From an uncultured Gammaproteobacteria bacterium (GTDB lineage Bacteria > Pseudomonadota > Gammaproteobacteria > HyVt-429), in the NCBI GenBank assembly GCA_947259975.1, contig CAMYOD010000074.1:124001-188000 (forward strand): a stretch of 64,000 nt of DNA, in the 5' to 3' direction. Numbering within the stretch: position 1 is the first letter of the stretch; the number at the start of each line of letters is the position of its first letter. The notes under the pieces were generated by a model, which was not told the origin of the DNA, searched no databases, and saw only the letters and a program-made list of their open reading frames with translations. Positions 37,549-47,586 of the stretch are shown piece by piece. The translations under genes were made by a program, and so were the position numbers.

Positions 37549-38805
37549 CTAGTCTGCCAGGTGCTCGGCCAGCATTTCCGTCAGACCGACCACCTCTACA
37601 TTCATGCTGTTATGCTCGAGGCCCTCCTCGAGCATGTTGCGGCAATTGGCGCAGGCGGTCACCATGGTGGTGACACCGATTTCATTGAGCTGGCTCTTCT
37701 TGCGGTCAAACACCTGTAATCGCAAGGGCTTGGCGCGCTCGTTGGCACTGACGCCGCCACCGCCACCGCAGCACCAGTTCCAGATGCCGTGTTCCTTCAT
37801 CTCGACGAAATTCGGCGCAAACATATTGAGCAGATTGCGCGGCTGTTCGACCACACCGCCGCGGCGCACCAGCTGACAGGGGTCATGGAAGGTCAGGCGC
37901 GCGTCTTCCGTGCCAGTCGTCTGCAGCCGCCCCTCGGCGCGCAGTTGGTCCAACACTTCCAGGATATGCATGACCTTGAAGGGATAGGCGCGGCCGATCA
38001 GGTTGGGCCCTTCCCAACGCAGCGCGGTGTAGGCGTGCCCGCACTCGGGACTGATCACGGTTTTGACGCCCAGTTTCTCCGCCGCATCCACGACCTTCTG
38101 CACCAGCTGCGCGGCGATGTCGCGGGAACCGATCTGGATCCCGCTGTTGGTGGCCTCGAAGGCCTCGGACGATAATGTCCAGTTGACGCCGGCCTTGGCG
38201 AAGATGCGTGCGGTGGCGCCGATGAACTCCGGGAAACCCATGATCTCCATGGACGAGAGCAGCATCATGTACTCGGCACCCGCTTTGTCCATGGGAATCT
38301 CGAGGCCGGTCTCCTTTTCCGCCGCCCGCATCTGCGCCTGCAGGGCCGGCAGTTTGACGCCCATGGGGCTGCCGCTGGTGGCGGCGCGGTAGGTCGCCCC
38401 TTTGAGGTCGCGAGGGGCGTGACCCGAAGCCGCCATGCCTTCTCGCATCTTGCGAATCATATAGACAATGTCATTACCCACCGGACAGATCAGCGAACAG
38501 CGCCCGCACAGAGTGCAGCTGTCGTATACCAGTGGTTCCCATTCCGCCAATTCGTCGTCCGTCACCGGTGTGCTTAATCCCACCGCCTTGAACAACTTGC
38601 CCCAGAAGGTGTATTCCTGCTTCCACACCCGTCGCATGAGCGACAGCTTGTGGATCGGCGTGTATTTGGGGTCTTCGGTCTCGGTGTAGAACAAACAGGC
38701 ATCGGCACACATGCCGCAATGCACACAACTGGTAAAGAAGGATGCCACCGGCGCATCGATCTGTTCGATGAGGTTCTGAATACCGCGTTGTACCGAGACC
38801 GTCAC
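37549..38805 (-). CDS. isp2: Isp2, iron-sulfur HdrD-like subunit
   Basis: A 418-residue cytoplasmic iron-sulfur protein. Two [4Fe-4S] ferredoxin motifs (CVHCGMCADAC near residue 33 and CTLCGRCSLIC near 97) are followed by two CCG domains, one with CCGGGGG and a later ACANC Cys pair, like the catalytic subunit of heterodisulfide reductase. In Isp-type hydrogenases it forms, with Isp1, the membrane module connecting H2 oxidation to quinone or disulfide-type acceptors. It overlaps isp1 by four bases. Confidence 0.92.
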   Translation of the reverse strand: MTVSVQRGIQNLIEQIDAPVASFFTSCVHCGMCADACLFYTETEDPKYTPIHKLSLMRRVWKQEYTFWGKLFKAVGLSTPVTDDELAEWEPLVYDSCTLCGRCSLICPVGNDIVYMIRKMREGMAASGHAPRDLKGATYRAATSGSPMGVKLPALQAQMRAAEKETGLEIPMDKAGAEYMMLLSSMEIMGFPEFIGATARIFAKAGVNWTLSSEAFEATNSGIQIGSRDIAAQLVQKVVDAAEKLGVKTVISPECGHAYTALRWEGPNLIGRAYPFKVMHILEVLDQLRAEGRLQTTGTEDARLTFHDPCQLVRRGGVVEQPRNLLNMFAPNFVEMKEHGIWNWCCGGGGGVSANERAKPLRLQVFDRKKSQLNEIGVTTMVTACANCRNMLEEGLEHNSMNVEVVGLTEMLAEHLAD

Positions 38806-39461
38806 GACTGCACTCCTTTGTAGCCGGCGATGGCGCCGTTATACCAGCGCGAAGTGAATATCGTGACCATGTGGCTGAGCTTGGTAAACGGCGCAACCAC
38901 CAACAGCAGTTCGAAGCTGAGGATGTGTAGCGCCAGCATCTCGGTGAAGGGTAGACCGATGCGGTGAATCAGCATATAGCCGGTGGCCAACGGCAGCAGC
39001 GTCACCAGCCAGGTGAAATAATCCTGGAAATCAGACAGGAAACGGCGCACGGGATCGAAGATCCGATGCACCATTACTGCGACCAGACCGGCAATGCCGA
39101 CCACCGCCGACAGCTCGATCACCGACGCCGGCAACGCGGGCCAGCCAAAGCCGAGGATGCCGCGGAACAGGTCGATGTGCTGACTGAAGAAGAACAGGGT
39201 GATCAGAAACCCGAGATGGAATGCATAGCCGGCGATCAGCGTGAAGTAGCCCCGGTAGTTCATACCGGGGTGGAAGAACGAGCGGCGCACGATGGTCTGC
39301 ATGCCGGGACCGAATTGTGTGCCGCGGGGTTCGGCCAGGTTCTTATCACGGCCGATGAAGTAGTTCTGCGCGACGCGAAACACCATCCCGAGGACGAAGA
39401 TGGCGACGGAGATTTGCAGGCCAGGCCCGCGCGCCCAGTGCAGTAGTTCGACACTCGTCAT
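38802..39461 (-). CDS. isp1: Isp1, cytochrome b subunit
   Basis: A 219-residue membrane protein with five helices, like the heme b subunit of respiratory nitrate reductase and HdrE. Histidines in GYAFHLGFL, MVHRIFDP and ALHILSFELLL are candidate heme ligands. With Isp2 it should pass electrons between the hydrogenase small subunit and the membrane. Its stop overlaps the start of isp2, and hynS ends ten bases before it, a tight operon. Confidence 0.9.
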   Translation of the reverse strand: MTSVELLHWARGPGLQISVAIFVLGMVFRVAQNYFIGRDKNLAEPRGTQFGPGMQTIVRRSFFHPGMNYRGYFTLIAGYAFHLGFLITLFFFSQHIDLFRGILGFGWPALPASVIELSAVVGIAGLVAVMVHRIFDPVRRFLSDFQDYFTWLVTLLPLATGYMLIHRIGLPFTEMLALHILSFELLLVVAPFTKLSHMVTIFTSRWYNGAIAGYKGVQS

Positions 39462-39471
39462 GCTCTAGCCC

Positions 39472-40560
39472 CTATGTTTTCAGGTCGTCAACGGTAACCG
39501 GATCGTGAGCCTGCGCCGCCTCCTTTCGCTTGCGCATGCTCTTCAGGCCGATGCCGGCGCCGGCGACCGCGCCCGCGGCGATCGCGGCACCCGCCCACTT
39601 GGAGACGTCCGCGGCGGGGGCGCTCAAGGCTTCGTAGAAACTGCCGGCGTCCCAGAAGTCCGGTTCCGAGCAACCGAGGCAGGGGTGGCCCGACTCGATC
39701 GGGAAGCTGGTGCCCTGATTCCATTTGGTGGTAGCGCAGGCGTTGTATGTAGTCGGGCCCTTGCAGCCGAGTTCGAACAGGCACCAGCCTTTGCGCGCAC
39801 CCTCGTCGTCGAAGGTCTTGGCGAACTTGCCCTGGTCGTAGAACGGCCGCCGGTAGCAGCGGTCGTGAATGGTGTCGCCGTAAAACGCCAGTGGGCGGCC
39901 GAAATCGTCCAGCTCCGGGATGGTGCCGAAGGTGAGGTAGTGCGCCAACACCCCGGTGATGACCGTTGGAATCGGCGGGCAGCCGGGTACATTGATTACC
40001 GGCTTGTTCTTGACAATATCGGTGACGGGCACCGCGCCGGTCGGATTGGGATGAGCCTTAGGTATGCCGCCGAACGAAGCGCAGGTGCCAATCGAAATTA
40101 CTGCCGCGGCGTGAGCGGCGGTCTCTTCCAGAATTGCGAGATTCGTCATGCCCGCTATGGTGGAATACTGTCCGCCGTCCTTAAGCGGTATGGAACCGTC
40201 AACCAGCACAAGATACTCGCCGGGGTGTTGCTTGATGATCTCTTCGCGGATGTGTTCGGCGAAATGGCCGGCACAGGCCTGCAGCGTATGTTGGTAGTCC
40301 AGAGATATGGCATCGAAGATCAGGCCCTCCACCGAGGGGCTGTGGGAGCGGGTAAGCGACTCGAGACAGCCGGTGCATTCCTGGAAGGAAAGGTAGACAA
40401 CCGACGGCCGCCTCGCCTTTTCGAGGGCGGCGGCCACCACCGGAATCATGCCCGGTGGCATGGCCATCATCGACGCAGTGGCGGCGCAGAATTTGAGAAA
40501 ACCACGACGGCTGATGCCTTGTCGTCGCAGATGTTCACCAAGGGTCAGATCTTTTGGCAT
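39472..40560 (-). CDS. hynS: [NiFe] hydrogenase small subunit, Isp type (HynS)
   Basis: A 362-residue subunit with a Tat signal (SRRGFLKFCAATAS, residues 17-30), so the mature dimer is periplasmic. Cys ligands of the Fe-S clusters appear in ECTGCLES, GTCASFGG, PGCPP, GWCLFELGCKG and PCLGCSEPDFWD. A C-terminal membrane helix (about 325-345) precedes a basic tail. It is the first structural gene, followed by isp1, isp2 and hynL. The hupH-like gene precedes it by 17 bases. Confidence 0.95.
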   Translation of the reverse strand: MPKDLTLGEHLRRQGISRRGFLKFCAATASMMAMPPGMIPVVAAALEKARRPSVVYLSFQECTGCLESLTRSHSPSVEGLIFDAISLDYQHTLQACAGHFAEHIREEIIKQHPGEYLVLVDGSIPLKDGGQYSTIAGMTNLAILEETAAHAAAVISIGTCASFGGIPKAHPNPTGAVPVTDIVKNKPVINVPGCPPIPTVITGVLAHYLTFGTIPELDDFGRPLAFYGDTIHDRCYRRPFYDQGKFAKTFDDEGARKGWCLFELGCKGPTTYNACATTKWNQGTSFPIESGHPCLGCSEPDFWDAGSFYEALSAPAADVSKWAGAAIAAGAVAGAGIGLKSMRKRKEAAQAHDPVTVDDLKT

Positions 40561-40577
40561 GGAAACCTCCTGGCCGC

Positions 40578-41012
40578 TTAATCGGTTTCGTCTGGCTCGT
40601 TATTCGATAACTGTTCGCTGAGGCGCTGTAATCCTGCATCGATGTCACGGGGGTCCGCCTTGAGTATCTCGGGCAGGCGTGTCACTTCGATAAACTTTGC
40701 CATCAGACTGTCCGCGACGTTGTAGTGTTCGATCAGCCAGACGCCGGGATATCGGGTCTCGCGAATTCGGCTCGTCCCCAATGCCGTGATCGTGGTGTCG
40801 ATTTCCCCGTTCCCCAATGCTTCTTCCAGCGCCTGCAGGTCGGCGTCGGTCATTGGGATCGACAGTAAGTCGATGGTTGTCGATTCGTCCGATTGAAGAA
40901 GTTTCGTTAACGCGTGGCGGATTTCATGCAGGAGGGGGACGACATTCTGCGTCGAAGCAGGAGCGGACGCCGCTTCATGCACTTCGATAGGAAATTCACT
41001 TAGCTCCGCCAT
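40578..41012 (-). CDS. Hydrogenase assembly protein of the HupH/HyaF family, short form
   Basis: The 144 residues match the C-terminal half of HupH/HyaF, a helper for small-subunit iron-sulfur assembly: PLLHEIRHALTKLL, TTIDLLSIP, RETRYPGVWLIEHYN and FIEVTRLPEIL. Full-length relatives are about twice as long, so this is a compact form, not an obvious truncation. It starts the hyn operon, with the FNR-type site and a -10-like element just upstream. Confidence 0.75.
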   Translation of the reverse strand: MAELSEFPIEVHEAASAPASTQNVVPLLHEIRHALTKLLQSDESTTIDLLSIPMTDADLQALEEALGNGEIDTTITALGTSRIRETRYPGVWLIEHYNVADSLMAKFIEVTRLPEILKADPRDIDAGLQRLSEQLSNNEPDETD

Positions 41013-41043
41013 GGGTCACCGTTCTTTTTCTAGATCGAGGTGA

Positions 41044-41085
41044 AAGGTAAATCTTCTTAGGAATCATCACTTTGGTCCAGATCAA
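41044..41085 (-). promoter_or_regulatory. FNR/Anr class II promoter of the hydrogenase operon
   Basis: TTGGTCCAGATCAA (41072-41085) matches TTGAT-N4-ATCAA at 9 of 10 fixed positions. On the minus strand a -10-like TACCTT (41049-41044) lies about 30 bases from the centre, the class II spacing. Transcription would start near 41037, just ahead of the HupH-like gene, giving anaerobic control of the hydrogenase. Confidence 0.78.
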
Positions 41086-41106
41086 ACGCCGCGGCCTTTA
41101 TATCCG

Positions 41107-41613
41107 TTATGTTGCCCGCCATTGATGGATCAGTGCCTGAACCAGGGCCGCGGCCTGGGGTATCGCCTGCACCACGGGCTCGCTGGGCCATTCGCCCCAG
41201 TCGAGCTTTTCGGGCTGGATGCCGATGAGGGCGCGGTTTTTCGGCAGCCGCTCGGTGAGGCGGGCGATATTCAAGAGGTCGACAAGCCCCACTTCGTGCA
41301 CGCTGCGCTTCGTATTGCCGAGGAAATTATCCATATTTTCGCCAATGAATTGACGCACGGTACCGGGTGAGGCATTGAGCTGCGCCGCATCCAGCACGAT
41401 CAAGTTATCGGCCTCTTCGACGGCTGCGGCGAGTGTGAAGCTCAGCGTCCCGCCATCAAGATACTCGACGCCGGGGGGTGGTGGGTAATGTTCAGACAGG
41501 TAATGGATTGCGTGCACGCCCGCGCCCTCATCGGACAACAAGTTGTTGCCGATCCCGAGAACGAGTGTGCGATTATCTTGGCCCAAGTGGCCTCCAGGGG
41601 ATTGTGTGGCCAA
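41107..41613 (-). CDS. [NiFe] hydrogenase maturation protease (HyaD/HycI family)
   Basis: A 168-residue endopeptidase that removes the C-terminal extension of the large subunit once nickel is in. LGIGNNLLSDEGAGVH carries the conserved Asn/Asp-Glu nickel-binding residues; LIVLDAA and a late HEVGLVDLL follow. It is the first gene of this minus-strand set, upstream of the FNR site, so it may be transcribed separately from the hyn genes. The V-ATPase operon begins 84 bases away in the opposite direction. Confidence 0.9.
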   Translation of the reverse strand: MATQSPGGHLGQDNRTLVLGIGNNLLSDEGAGVHAIHYLSEHYPPPPGVEYLDGGTLSFTLAAAVEEADNLIVLDAAQLNASPGTVRQFIGENMDNFLGNTKRSVHEVGLVDLLNIARLTERLPKNRALIGIQPEKLDWGEWPSEPVVQAIPQAAALVQALIHQWRAT

Positions 41614-41696
41614 GCATAATGCGATGGGTGAGTGATGGTAAAGTCTTGCGAAAGCCGAACCAGGTGCTCTGGTCAGGCGAGGTCGAGAGAAGTCTA

Positions 41697-42533
41697 ATGA
41701 AGGTATGGCGGGTATTCCGCTTTGCAGACAGGTATGCGCGGTTACGTACGCGCCTGGGCACCATGCCCGATGCCGAACAGTGGAACTATATTTTTCAGGC
41801 GAGCGATCTCGACAATCTGATCGAGCGAATGCGATCGCATGGGCTGGGCGATTGGCTCAAGGAATTGCCCCGCAATCCGGACCTGGATACGCTTGAACGC
41901 CATTTGTACCGGCGGTGCGTCGCGTTTGTAGGCAACTTTGTCAAACAGATACCGCGTGAATGGAGTTATTCGGCGCGCCTGTTGCGTGCGCTGCCGGATA
42001 TTTATGCATTGCGTCTGTTAATGACGCAGGAATCGCCCAGCCTGCTTTCCGCCGATGAATCGCCGCTGTGGATTATTCGGGATCGCCCGCGTTCGGAGCG
42101 GACCGCCTTGCTGGAGGGGACGATATACGGCGATATGCTTGTGCAAGGGTGTTCCCCTGAGCAGCGCTGGTTGGAATGCTTTATTGACAGCGTGCCCGTA
42201 TCTGCAGGCATCGAGGCACGCATGGTGAAGCGCTTACGGGATCTGTTGGTGTCGCATCAGGCGCAGGTGCAAAAGTTGCGTAAAAGCTATCGCGATGTCG
42301 CGTTGTCAGCCGAGGCGCCCGCCACCCCCGTGCCGGAGGATGCGCAATGGCATGCGCGTTCACAATTGATGCGCGATATCCGCGCACTGGTCGCAGCCAG
42401 CGACTCCTTGCACGGGGGTTTTATTTTGATCTATGGCATGCTCGAGGCGCTGCAGTTTGAACGCATGCGCGCCCTGTTGCTGGCGTATGCGCACGGGTGG
42501 CGCAGTGTCGGCGCCGAATGGACCGCCGCCTGA
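41697..42533 (+). CDS. V/A-type ATPase subunit C (AC39/d-like)
   Basis: The ATG at 41697 with a GAGAGAAG site gives 278 all-helical residues, including RLRTRLGTM, RLLRALPDIYALRLLM and a C-terminal FILIYGMLEALQFERMRALLL. This is the pattern of subunit C of A/V-type ATPases (the socket between the central shaft and the membrane ring), though shorter than the usual 320-350 residues. The position, just before subunit I and with the stop overlapping its start, supports the call. A divergent sequence leaves some doubt. Confidence 0.65.
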   Translation: MKVWRVFRFADRYARLRTRLGTMPDAEQWNYIFQASDLDNLIERMRSHGLGDWLKELPRNPDLDTLERHLYRRCVAFVGNFVKQIPREWSYSARLLRALPDIYALRLLMTQESPSLLSADESPLWIIRDRPRSERTALLEGTIYGDMLVQGCSPEQRWLECFIDSVPVSAGIEARMVKRLRDLLVSHQAQVQKLRKSYRDVALSAEAPATPVPEDAQWHARSQLMRDIRALVAASDSLHGGFILIYGMLEALQFERMRALLLAYAHGWRSVGAEWTAA

Positions 42534-44398
42534 TGTTTCGTCCGGTCACGTCCGCCTGGCTGGAAATACTCGTTGAGCGCAGCGCGACGGGTGGGCTGCT
42601 GGCCGCCCTCGCGCGACGTGGCGTGATCGAGCTCGAGAAGGCGAAAACCCAGGAAGTGCCATTTGAACTGGCAACCGATGGCGACTTTCGCCGGCGACTC
42701 GAATCGCTCCTCGACTTGAAACGTCGCTACGACAGCTGTTTGCCGGAGGTCGCTATACGTACCTTGCGGCATGCGCGCGCGCGGACCGCCGACCTGGATG
42801 CGATCGCGCGCGCACTGGACGCCTGGATCGAGTTTGCCGAACCACGCATCACGCGCCTGCGGGAATTGGCGACCGACCTCGAAGAACTTGCCCTGCTTGA
42901 TCGATGCCTGGCGCCGATGGCAGATGCGCAGATTGATCTCGGGCATCTGGTGATCGGCGCCGGCGATGCAATCGTAACCGCCTGGCTGGCATATGACCCG
43001 AGACCGCGGGACGCTGAGACGGATGAATTCGACGAGACGGTGATGGTGCAATCGTATCCGGTGGCCCGCGACCCGAAGTCCGGCCGGATCCTGTTGGGCC
43101 TGTGCGGAACTGCTGACCTGCCGGAGATCGAGCGTTTCCTGCATGCGCATCAGTCACGTTTTGCCCGCATTCCGGACTGGCTCACCGGCACACCGCCGCA
43201 AGCACGGGCTGCTATCGGCAAACGGGCGCGCGTGCTCGAAGCGGAGAAGGAAAGACTGGAAAAGGAAATCACCGATCATGCTTTTGCGTTGCACCTCCCC
43301 GCTCATCTGGCAATGCTGGAGCGCCACGCCTGGCTGCACGGCGCGCTCAGTCATTCCTGGCAGGGCAAGGATTTCATGCTTATCACCGGCTGGGTGCCGG
43401 AGGATCGTAGCGATGAGCTTCGGGAGGCGCTCGACGAAGCCGACGCACCCTATCTCCTGCGCGTCGATGCTGCTGAACAACGCTCCGACGCGCCAGTGGT
43501 GTTCCACAACCCATCCTGGGTGCGCCGCTTCGAGATGTTTGTACGGGGTTTCGGGATGCCGTCGCGGGACGACGTCGACCCGAGTCCACTGCTGGCGGTG
43601 CTGATGCCGTTGATGTTCGGATACATGTTCGGCGACGTCGGGCAGGGACTGGTGCTGGCGGCGGCGGGCCTATTGTTGGCGAAGCGGTTTCCGGTCATGG
43701 GGCTGTTCGTGCCGGCGGGGCTGATGGCGGCGGTGTTCGGTCTGGTCTTTGGTTCGGTGTTTTCGATCGAACACTGGCTGCACCCTTTGTGGATGAATCC
43801 CCTGGAGAATCCCATGCTCACGCTGGCGGTGCCGTTGGCGTTCGGCACCCTGCTGATTATTACAAGCATGTTGTTCGCCGGAATTCAGGCGCACTGGCGC
43901 CGCTCCCTGGGCGACTGGGCGGCGCGCGGGTTGCCCATCCTGGTCATCGCGCTGGGCGGGTTGATCGCGATCATATTTCGCGGTGTCGGCATAGCGCTGG
44001 TCGTGTTTGGGGTTGCCTGGGTGCTGGCGGCCAATGCCTGGCTCGGTTACGGCGCGCACGGTGCCCGGGGTGCACTCGCCGAACTCGGCAAGGCGGCGGC
44101 GGAACTCATCGAAACCCTCATGCAGCTTGTCATTAATACACTTTCGTTCGCCCGCATCGGCGCGTTTGCGCTGGCCCATGCCGGCCTGTCTTCCGCGGTC
44201 GTGACCCTGGCCGAGTTGCCGCAGAGCACGATTGGGGCCGCGTTGGTGCTGATCCTGGGTAATGTCGTCATTATCGTGCTCGAGGGCCTGATTGTGTCGA
44301 TACAGACGACACGCCTAATCATGTTCGAGTTCTTCCGGCGCTTCGTGCGCGCGGAGGGTCGCCCGTTCCAACCCTTGGCGCTCGATCACCCGGGCTAG
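42533..44398 (+). CDS. V/A-type ATPase subunit I
   Basis: Subunit I is the large membrane subunit holding the proton half-channels. The ATG at 42533 overlaps the preceding stop (TGATG). The 621-residue protein has a long cytoplasmic coiled-coil half (about 1-330) and seven or eight helices from about 345 on. Typical membrane motifs are MPLMFGYMFGDVGQGLVL and NTLSFARIGAFALAHAGL. The length is near the family norm (about 620-660). Confidence 0.93.
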   Translation: MFRPVTSAWLEILVERSATGGLLAALARRGVIELEKAKTQEVPFELATDGDFRRRLESLLDLKRRYDSCLPEVAIRTLRHARARTADLDAIARALDAWIEFAEPRITRLRELATDLEELALLDRCLAPMADAQIDLGHLVIGAGDAIVTAWLAYDPRPRDAETDEFDETVMVQSYPVARDPKSGRILLGLCGTADLPEIERFLHAHQSRFARIPDWLTGTPPQARAAIGKRARVLEAEKERLEKEITDHAFALHLPAHLAMLERHAWLHGALSHSWQGKDFMLITGWVPEDRSDELREALDEADAPYLLRVDAAEQRSDAPVVFHNPSWVRRFEMFVRGFGMPSRDDVDPSPLLAVLMPLMFGYMFGDVGQGLVLAAAGLLLAKRFPVMGLFVPAGLMAAVFGLVFGSVFSIEHWLHPLWMNPLENPMLTLAVPLAFGTLLIITSMLFAGIQAHWRRSLGDWAARGLPILVIALGGLIAIIFRGVGIALVVFGVAWVLAANAWLGYGAHGARGALAELGKAAAELIETLMQLVINTLSFARIGAFALAHAGLSSAVVTLAELPQSTIGAALVLILGNVVIIVLEGLIVSIQTTRLIMFEFFRRFVRAEGRPFQPLALDHPG

Positions 44399-44436
44399 GT
44401 CCAGACAACGGTCGATCGGGGCGTATGATCGGTTAG

Positions 44437-44826
<390 letters not shown>

Positions 44827-44837
44827 ACGCGTTCGTC

Positions 44838-45143
44838 ATGTCGATGCGAGTTGTCTATATCGGCGAGGCTCTCGCGGCGGCGGGATTTTCCGTGGCCGGT
44901 GCACGCGTGCATGCGCCGGTCGCCGAGGCCAGCGCAGTCTGGGAGCTGGTGACACGGGAGCGCGAGCACTGCGATCTGTTAATTCTCAACCAGGATCATG
45001 CGGACACGGTCGCTTCACGCTTGCGCGAACTTATTCATGCGCAACCCGCCCCGCCGGTGATGGTCATTCCGGCGATGTCCAAAGCCGATGCGATGCTTCC
45101 CGATATCGCCCTCGAGGCGCGCCAGACGCTCGGTTTGGCGTAG
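44838..45143 (+). CDS. V/A-type ATPase subunit F
   Basis: A 101-residue small alpha/beta protein with VVYIGEALAAAGFSVAGARV at the N-terminus and a LLILNQDHADTVASRL region, typical of the F subunit on the central stalk. It lies between K and E, 11 bases after K. Low conservation is normal for this subunit. Confidence 0.75.
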   Translation: MSMRVVYIGEALAAAGFSVAGARVHAPVAEASAVWELVTREREHCDLLILNQDHADTVASRLRELIHAQPAPPVMVIPAMSKADAMLPDIALEARQTLGLA

Positions 45144-45164
45144 TGAAGAGAATGGTCTGCAGAC

Positions 45165-45800
45165 ATGGCAGTTAAGCTCGATGCCGACGCCAGTCGCGAA
45201 CATGTCGCGGCGTTTCTGGAAAAGATCGGCTCCGATCGTGACGCACAGTTGATGGATGTGGAGCAAACGCTGCGCCACGAAGTCGGCAGAATTATTCATG
45301 AGTCCTATCAGGCCTCTCGCAAACATCATCGACAACATGCCGATACCGCGCGCAAGGAGCAGACGTTGGAGCATGAACGTACGTTGTCGCGGGCCCGAGC
45401 CGATATTCGGCGGCAGGGCTGGAATCTGCTGCAGGAGGTCCTCGGTAATGCCATGTGGACGGTTGAAGAGACGCTGCGCACGCGCTGGCGTGATGCCGAT
45501 GAGCAGGTCCGTTGGGTGCGGTATTGGCTGAATCAGGCATTGACGCATGCGGACGGCGCGCCGTTGCAGATCACCCTCGGCCAGGAGACTCAGCCGGCCG
45601 CCGAACAGGCCATTAAGGAGTTACTCGCTGCCCGGTCGGTTGAGGGCAACATCGAAATCGTCGCCCATGCTCCCCGCGGCGTGGTGGTTGAATGGCTTGA
45701 TTCGGAATTGGACGGCACACTCGCGTCGCGCCTGCCCGCGATCGAGCAAGCCATCTTCGAGGCGCTGACGGACTGGATGCACGCGGACGACAACCCATGA
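45165..45800 (+). CDS. V/A-type ATPase subunit E
   Basis: The peripheral stalk subunit E: an N-terminal long coiled coil (about 15-95) rich in Arg and Glu, then a compact globular domain (about 110-205). The 211 residues match the family length. In known complexes it pairs with subunit G/H. No G/H gene is in this operon; the coiled-coil gene at 35280-35591 is a candidate. Confidence 0.8.
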   Translation: MAVKLDADASREHVAAFLEKIGSDRDAQLMDVEQTLRHEVGRIIHESYQASRKHHRQHADTARKEQTLEHERTLSRARADIRRQGWNLLQEVLGNAMWTVEETLRTRWRDADEQVRWVRYWLNQALTHADGAPLQITLGQETQPAAEQAIKELLAARSVEGNIEIVAHAPRGVVVEWLDSELDGTLASRLPAIEQAIFEALTDWMHADDNP

Positions 45801-45810
45801 GAAAAGTGCA

Positions 45811-47586
45811 ATGAGTACCGCGGAAGTCTATTGGATCAACGGCCCGGTAATACGCGCCCGTGCCCACGGCGTGTTTCGCATGAAGGAGGCGGTGCTGGTC
45901 GGCGATGACCGGCTCGCCGGCGAGGTGATCCGCCTCAGCCCCGACGCGGTGACGATCCAGGTTTTCGAGGATACGACGGCACTCATGCCGGGCGCCGTCG
46001 TCGAAGGCACGGGGCTCGGCCTGGCGGTGGAATTGGGACCGGGGCTCCTGGGGCAGTTGTTCGACGGCATTCAACGACCGCTCAAGGTGATTGCGGAAAC
46101 CCACGGTGATTTTGTCGGCGTCGGGCAGTCCGCGCCGGGCATCGATCGCGAGCGCCTGTGGCCCTATGTGCCGACGCTCGCCGAGGGCGACCGCGTCAAT
46201 GGCGGTGAGGCGCTCGGCGAGGTGCAGGAAACGCCGGAGTTGGTGCATCGCGTGCTGGTGCCCGCCGACGTCAAGGGCAAGATCACCTGGATGGCGCCCG
46301 CCGGCGACTACAACGTCGAGGCACCGTTGGCGCGCATCCTCGACAGCGCGGGCGAGGAGCATGAAATCCCCATGCTGCGGCGACGAGCGATCCGTTCACC
46401 GCGCCCCGTGGCGCGCCGGCTGACCCCGGGACAGCCGCTGTTGACCGGGCAACGCATCCTCGACACCCTGTTTCCGATCGGCAAAGGCGGTGCCGGTGAA
46501 ATGCCGGGCGGTTTCGGCACTGGCAAGACGGTGTTGCAGCAGACCATCGCCAAGTGGTGCGACGCGGACGTCATTATCTATATTGGTTGCGGCGAGCGCG
46601 GCAACGAGATGGCCAGCATTCTGCGCGAGTTCCCGGAACTCGACGACCCACGCACCGGTCGCAAGCTGATGGAACGCACGGTTGTGATCGCCAACACCTC
46701 GAACATGCCGGTCGCGGCGCGCGAAGCGTCGATTTATACCGGCATCACGCTGGCGGAGTTTATGCGCGACCAGGGTTTTCACGTCGCCCTGGTGGCGGAC
46801 TCGATCTCGCGCTGGGCGGAGGCCCTGCGCGAAATCGGCGGGCGACTCGAGGAGCTGCCTGCCGAGGAAGGTTACCCGGCCTATTTGCCGACCCGCCTGG
46901 CGGAGTTCTTCGAGCGTGCCGGGCGGGTAGAGACCCTTGGCGGGCTCGAGGCGTCGGTGACCGTGATCGGCGCGGTGTCGCCGCCCGGCGGTGATTTCTC
47001 GGAACCGGTCACGGCCCATGCGCGCCGCTTCACGAAATGTTTCTGGGCGCTCGACAAGGAGCGCGCGCAGGCCCGTTTCTATCCGGCAATCCATCCGCTG
47101 CAAAGCTATTCAGGCTACGTCGATGATGTGGCGCGCTGGTGGCAGGATCGCGGTGGCATGCATTGGCAGGATCGGCGCGCCCGCGTTCTGACCATGCTCG
47201 AGCAGCAGGCACGCCTCGAGAAAATGGCCAAGATCGTCGGACGCGATGCACTGCCGGCGGAGCAGCGCCTGATCCTGGTGTGCGCGGACGTAATCACGGA
47301 AACGTTGTTAAGTCAGTCGGCCTTTTCCGAAAATGACCGCTACTGTACCCCCGAGAAACAGCTCGCCATGCTCGAGTTGCTCGATCAATTCATGGATCTG
47401 GCCGAGGAAGCGGTAACTGCAGGCGCCGATCCGGATGCCTTTTACGCACTGCCGGTGATGCGCAAGGTGCAGCGGGCTGGTGACGACGTGGCGAACGACG
47501 ATCTCGACGCGATAAAGGATATCGGCCGCGAGATGGACGAGGCTTTCGCCGGAATGACGCGCGCCGGTACACGGGAAAGCGCATGA
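45811..47586 (+). CDS. V/A-type ATPase catalytic subunit A
   Basis: This catalytic subunit (591 residues) has the P-loop GGFGTGKT (about 233-240), the GCGERGNEM element, the V-type non-homologous insert after about residue 115, and SRWAEALREIGGRLEELPAEEGYP with the conserved Arg-Glu region. The GFGTGKT loop is a V/A-type variant of the F-type loop. The stop overlaps the start of subunit B by four bases. Confidence 0.96.
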   Translation: MSTAEVYWINGPVIRARAHGVFRMKEAVLVGDDRLAGEVIRLSPDAVTIQVFEDTTALMPGAVVEGTGLGLAVELGPGLLGQLFDGIQRPLKVIAETHGDFVGVGQSAPGIDRERLWPYVPTLAEGDRVNGGEALGEVQETPELVHRVLVPADVKGKITWMAPAGDYNVEAPLARILDSAGEEHEIPMLRRRAIRSPRPVARRLTPGQPLLTGQRILDTLFPIGKGGAGEMPGGFGTGKTVLQQTIAKWCDADVIIYIGCGERGNEMASILREFPELDDPRTGRKLMERTVVIANTSNMPVAAREASIYTGITLAEFMRDQGFHVALVADSISRWAEALREIGGRLEELPAEEGYPAYLPTRLAEFFERAGRVETLGGLEASVTVIGAVSPPGGDFSEPVTAHARRFTKCFWALDKERAQARFYPAIHPLQSYSGYVDDVARWWQDRGGMHWQDRRARVLTMLEQQARLEKMAKIVGRDALPAEQRLILVCADVITETLLSQSAFSENDRYCTPEKQLAMLELLDQFMDLAEEAVTAGADPDAFYALPVMRKVQRAGDDVANDDLDAIKDIGREMDEAFAGMTRAGTRESA

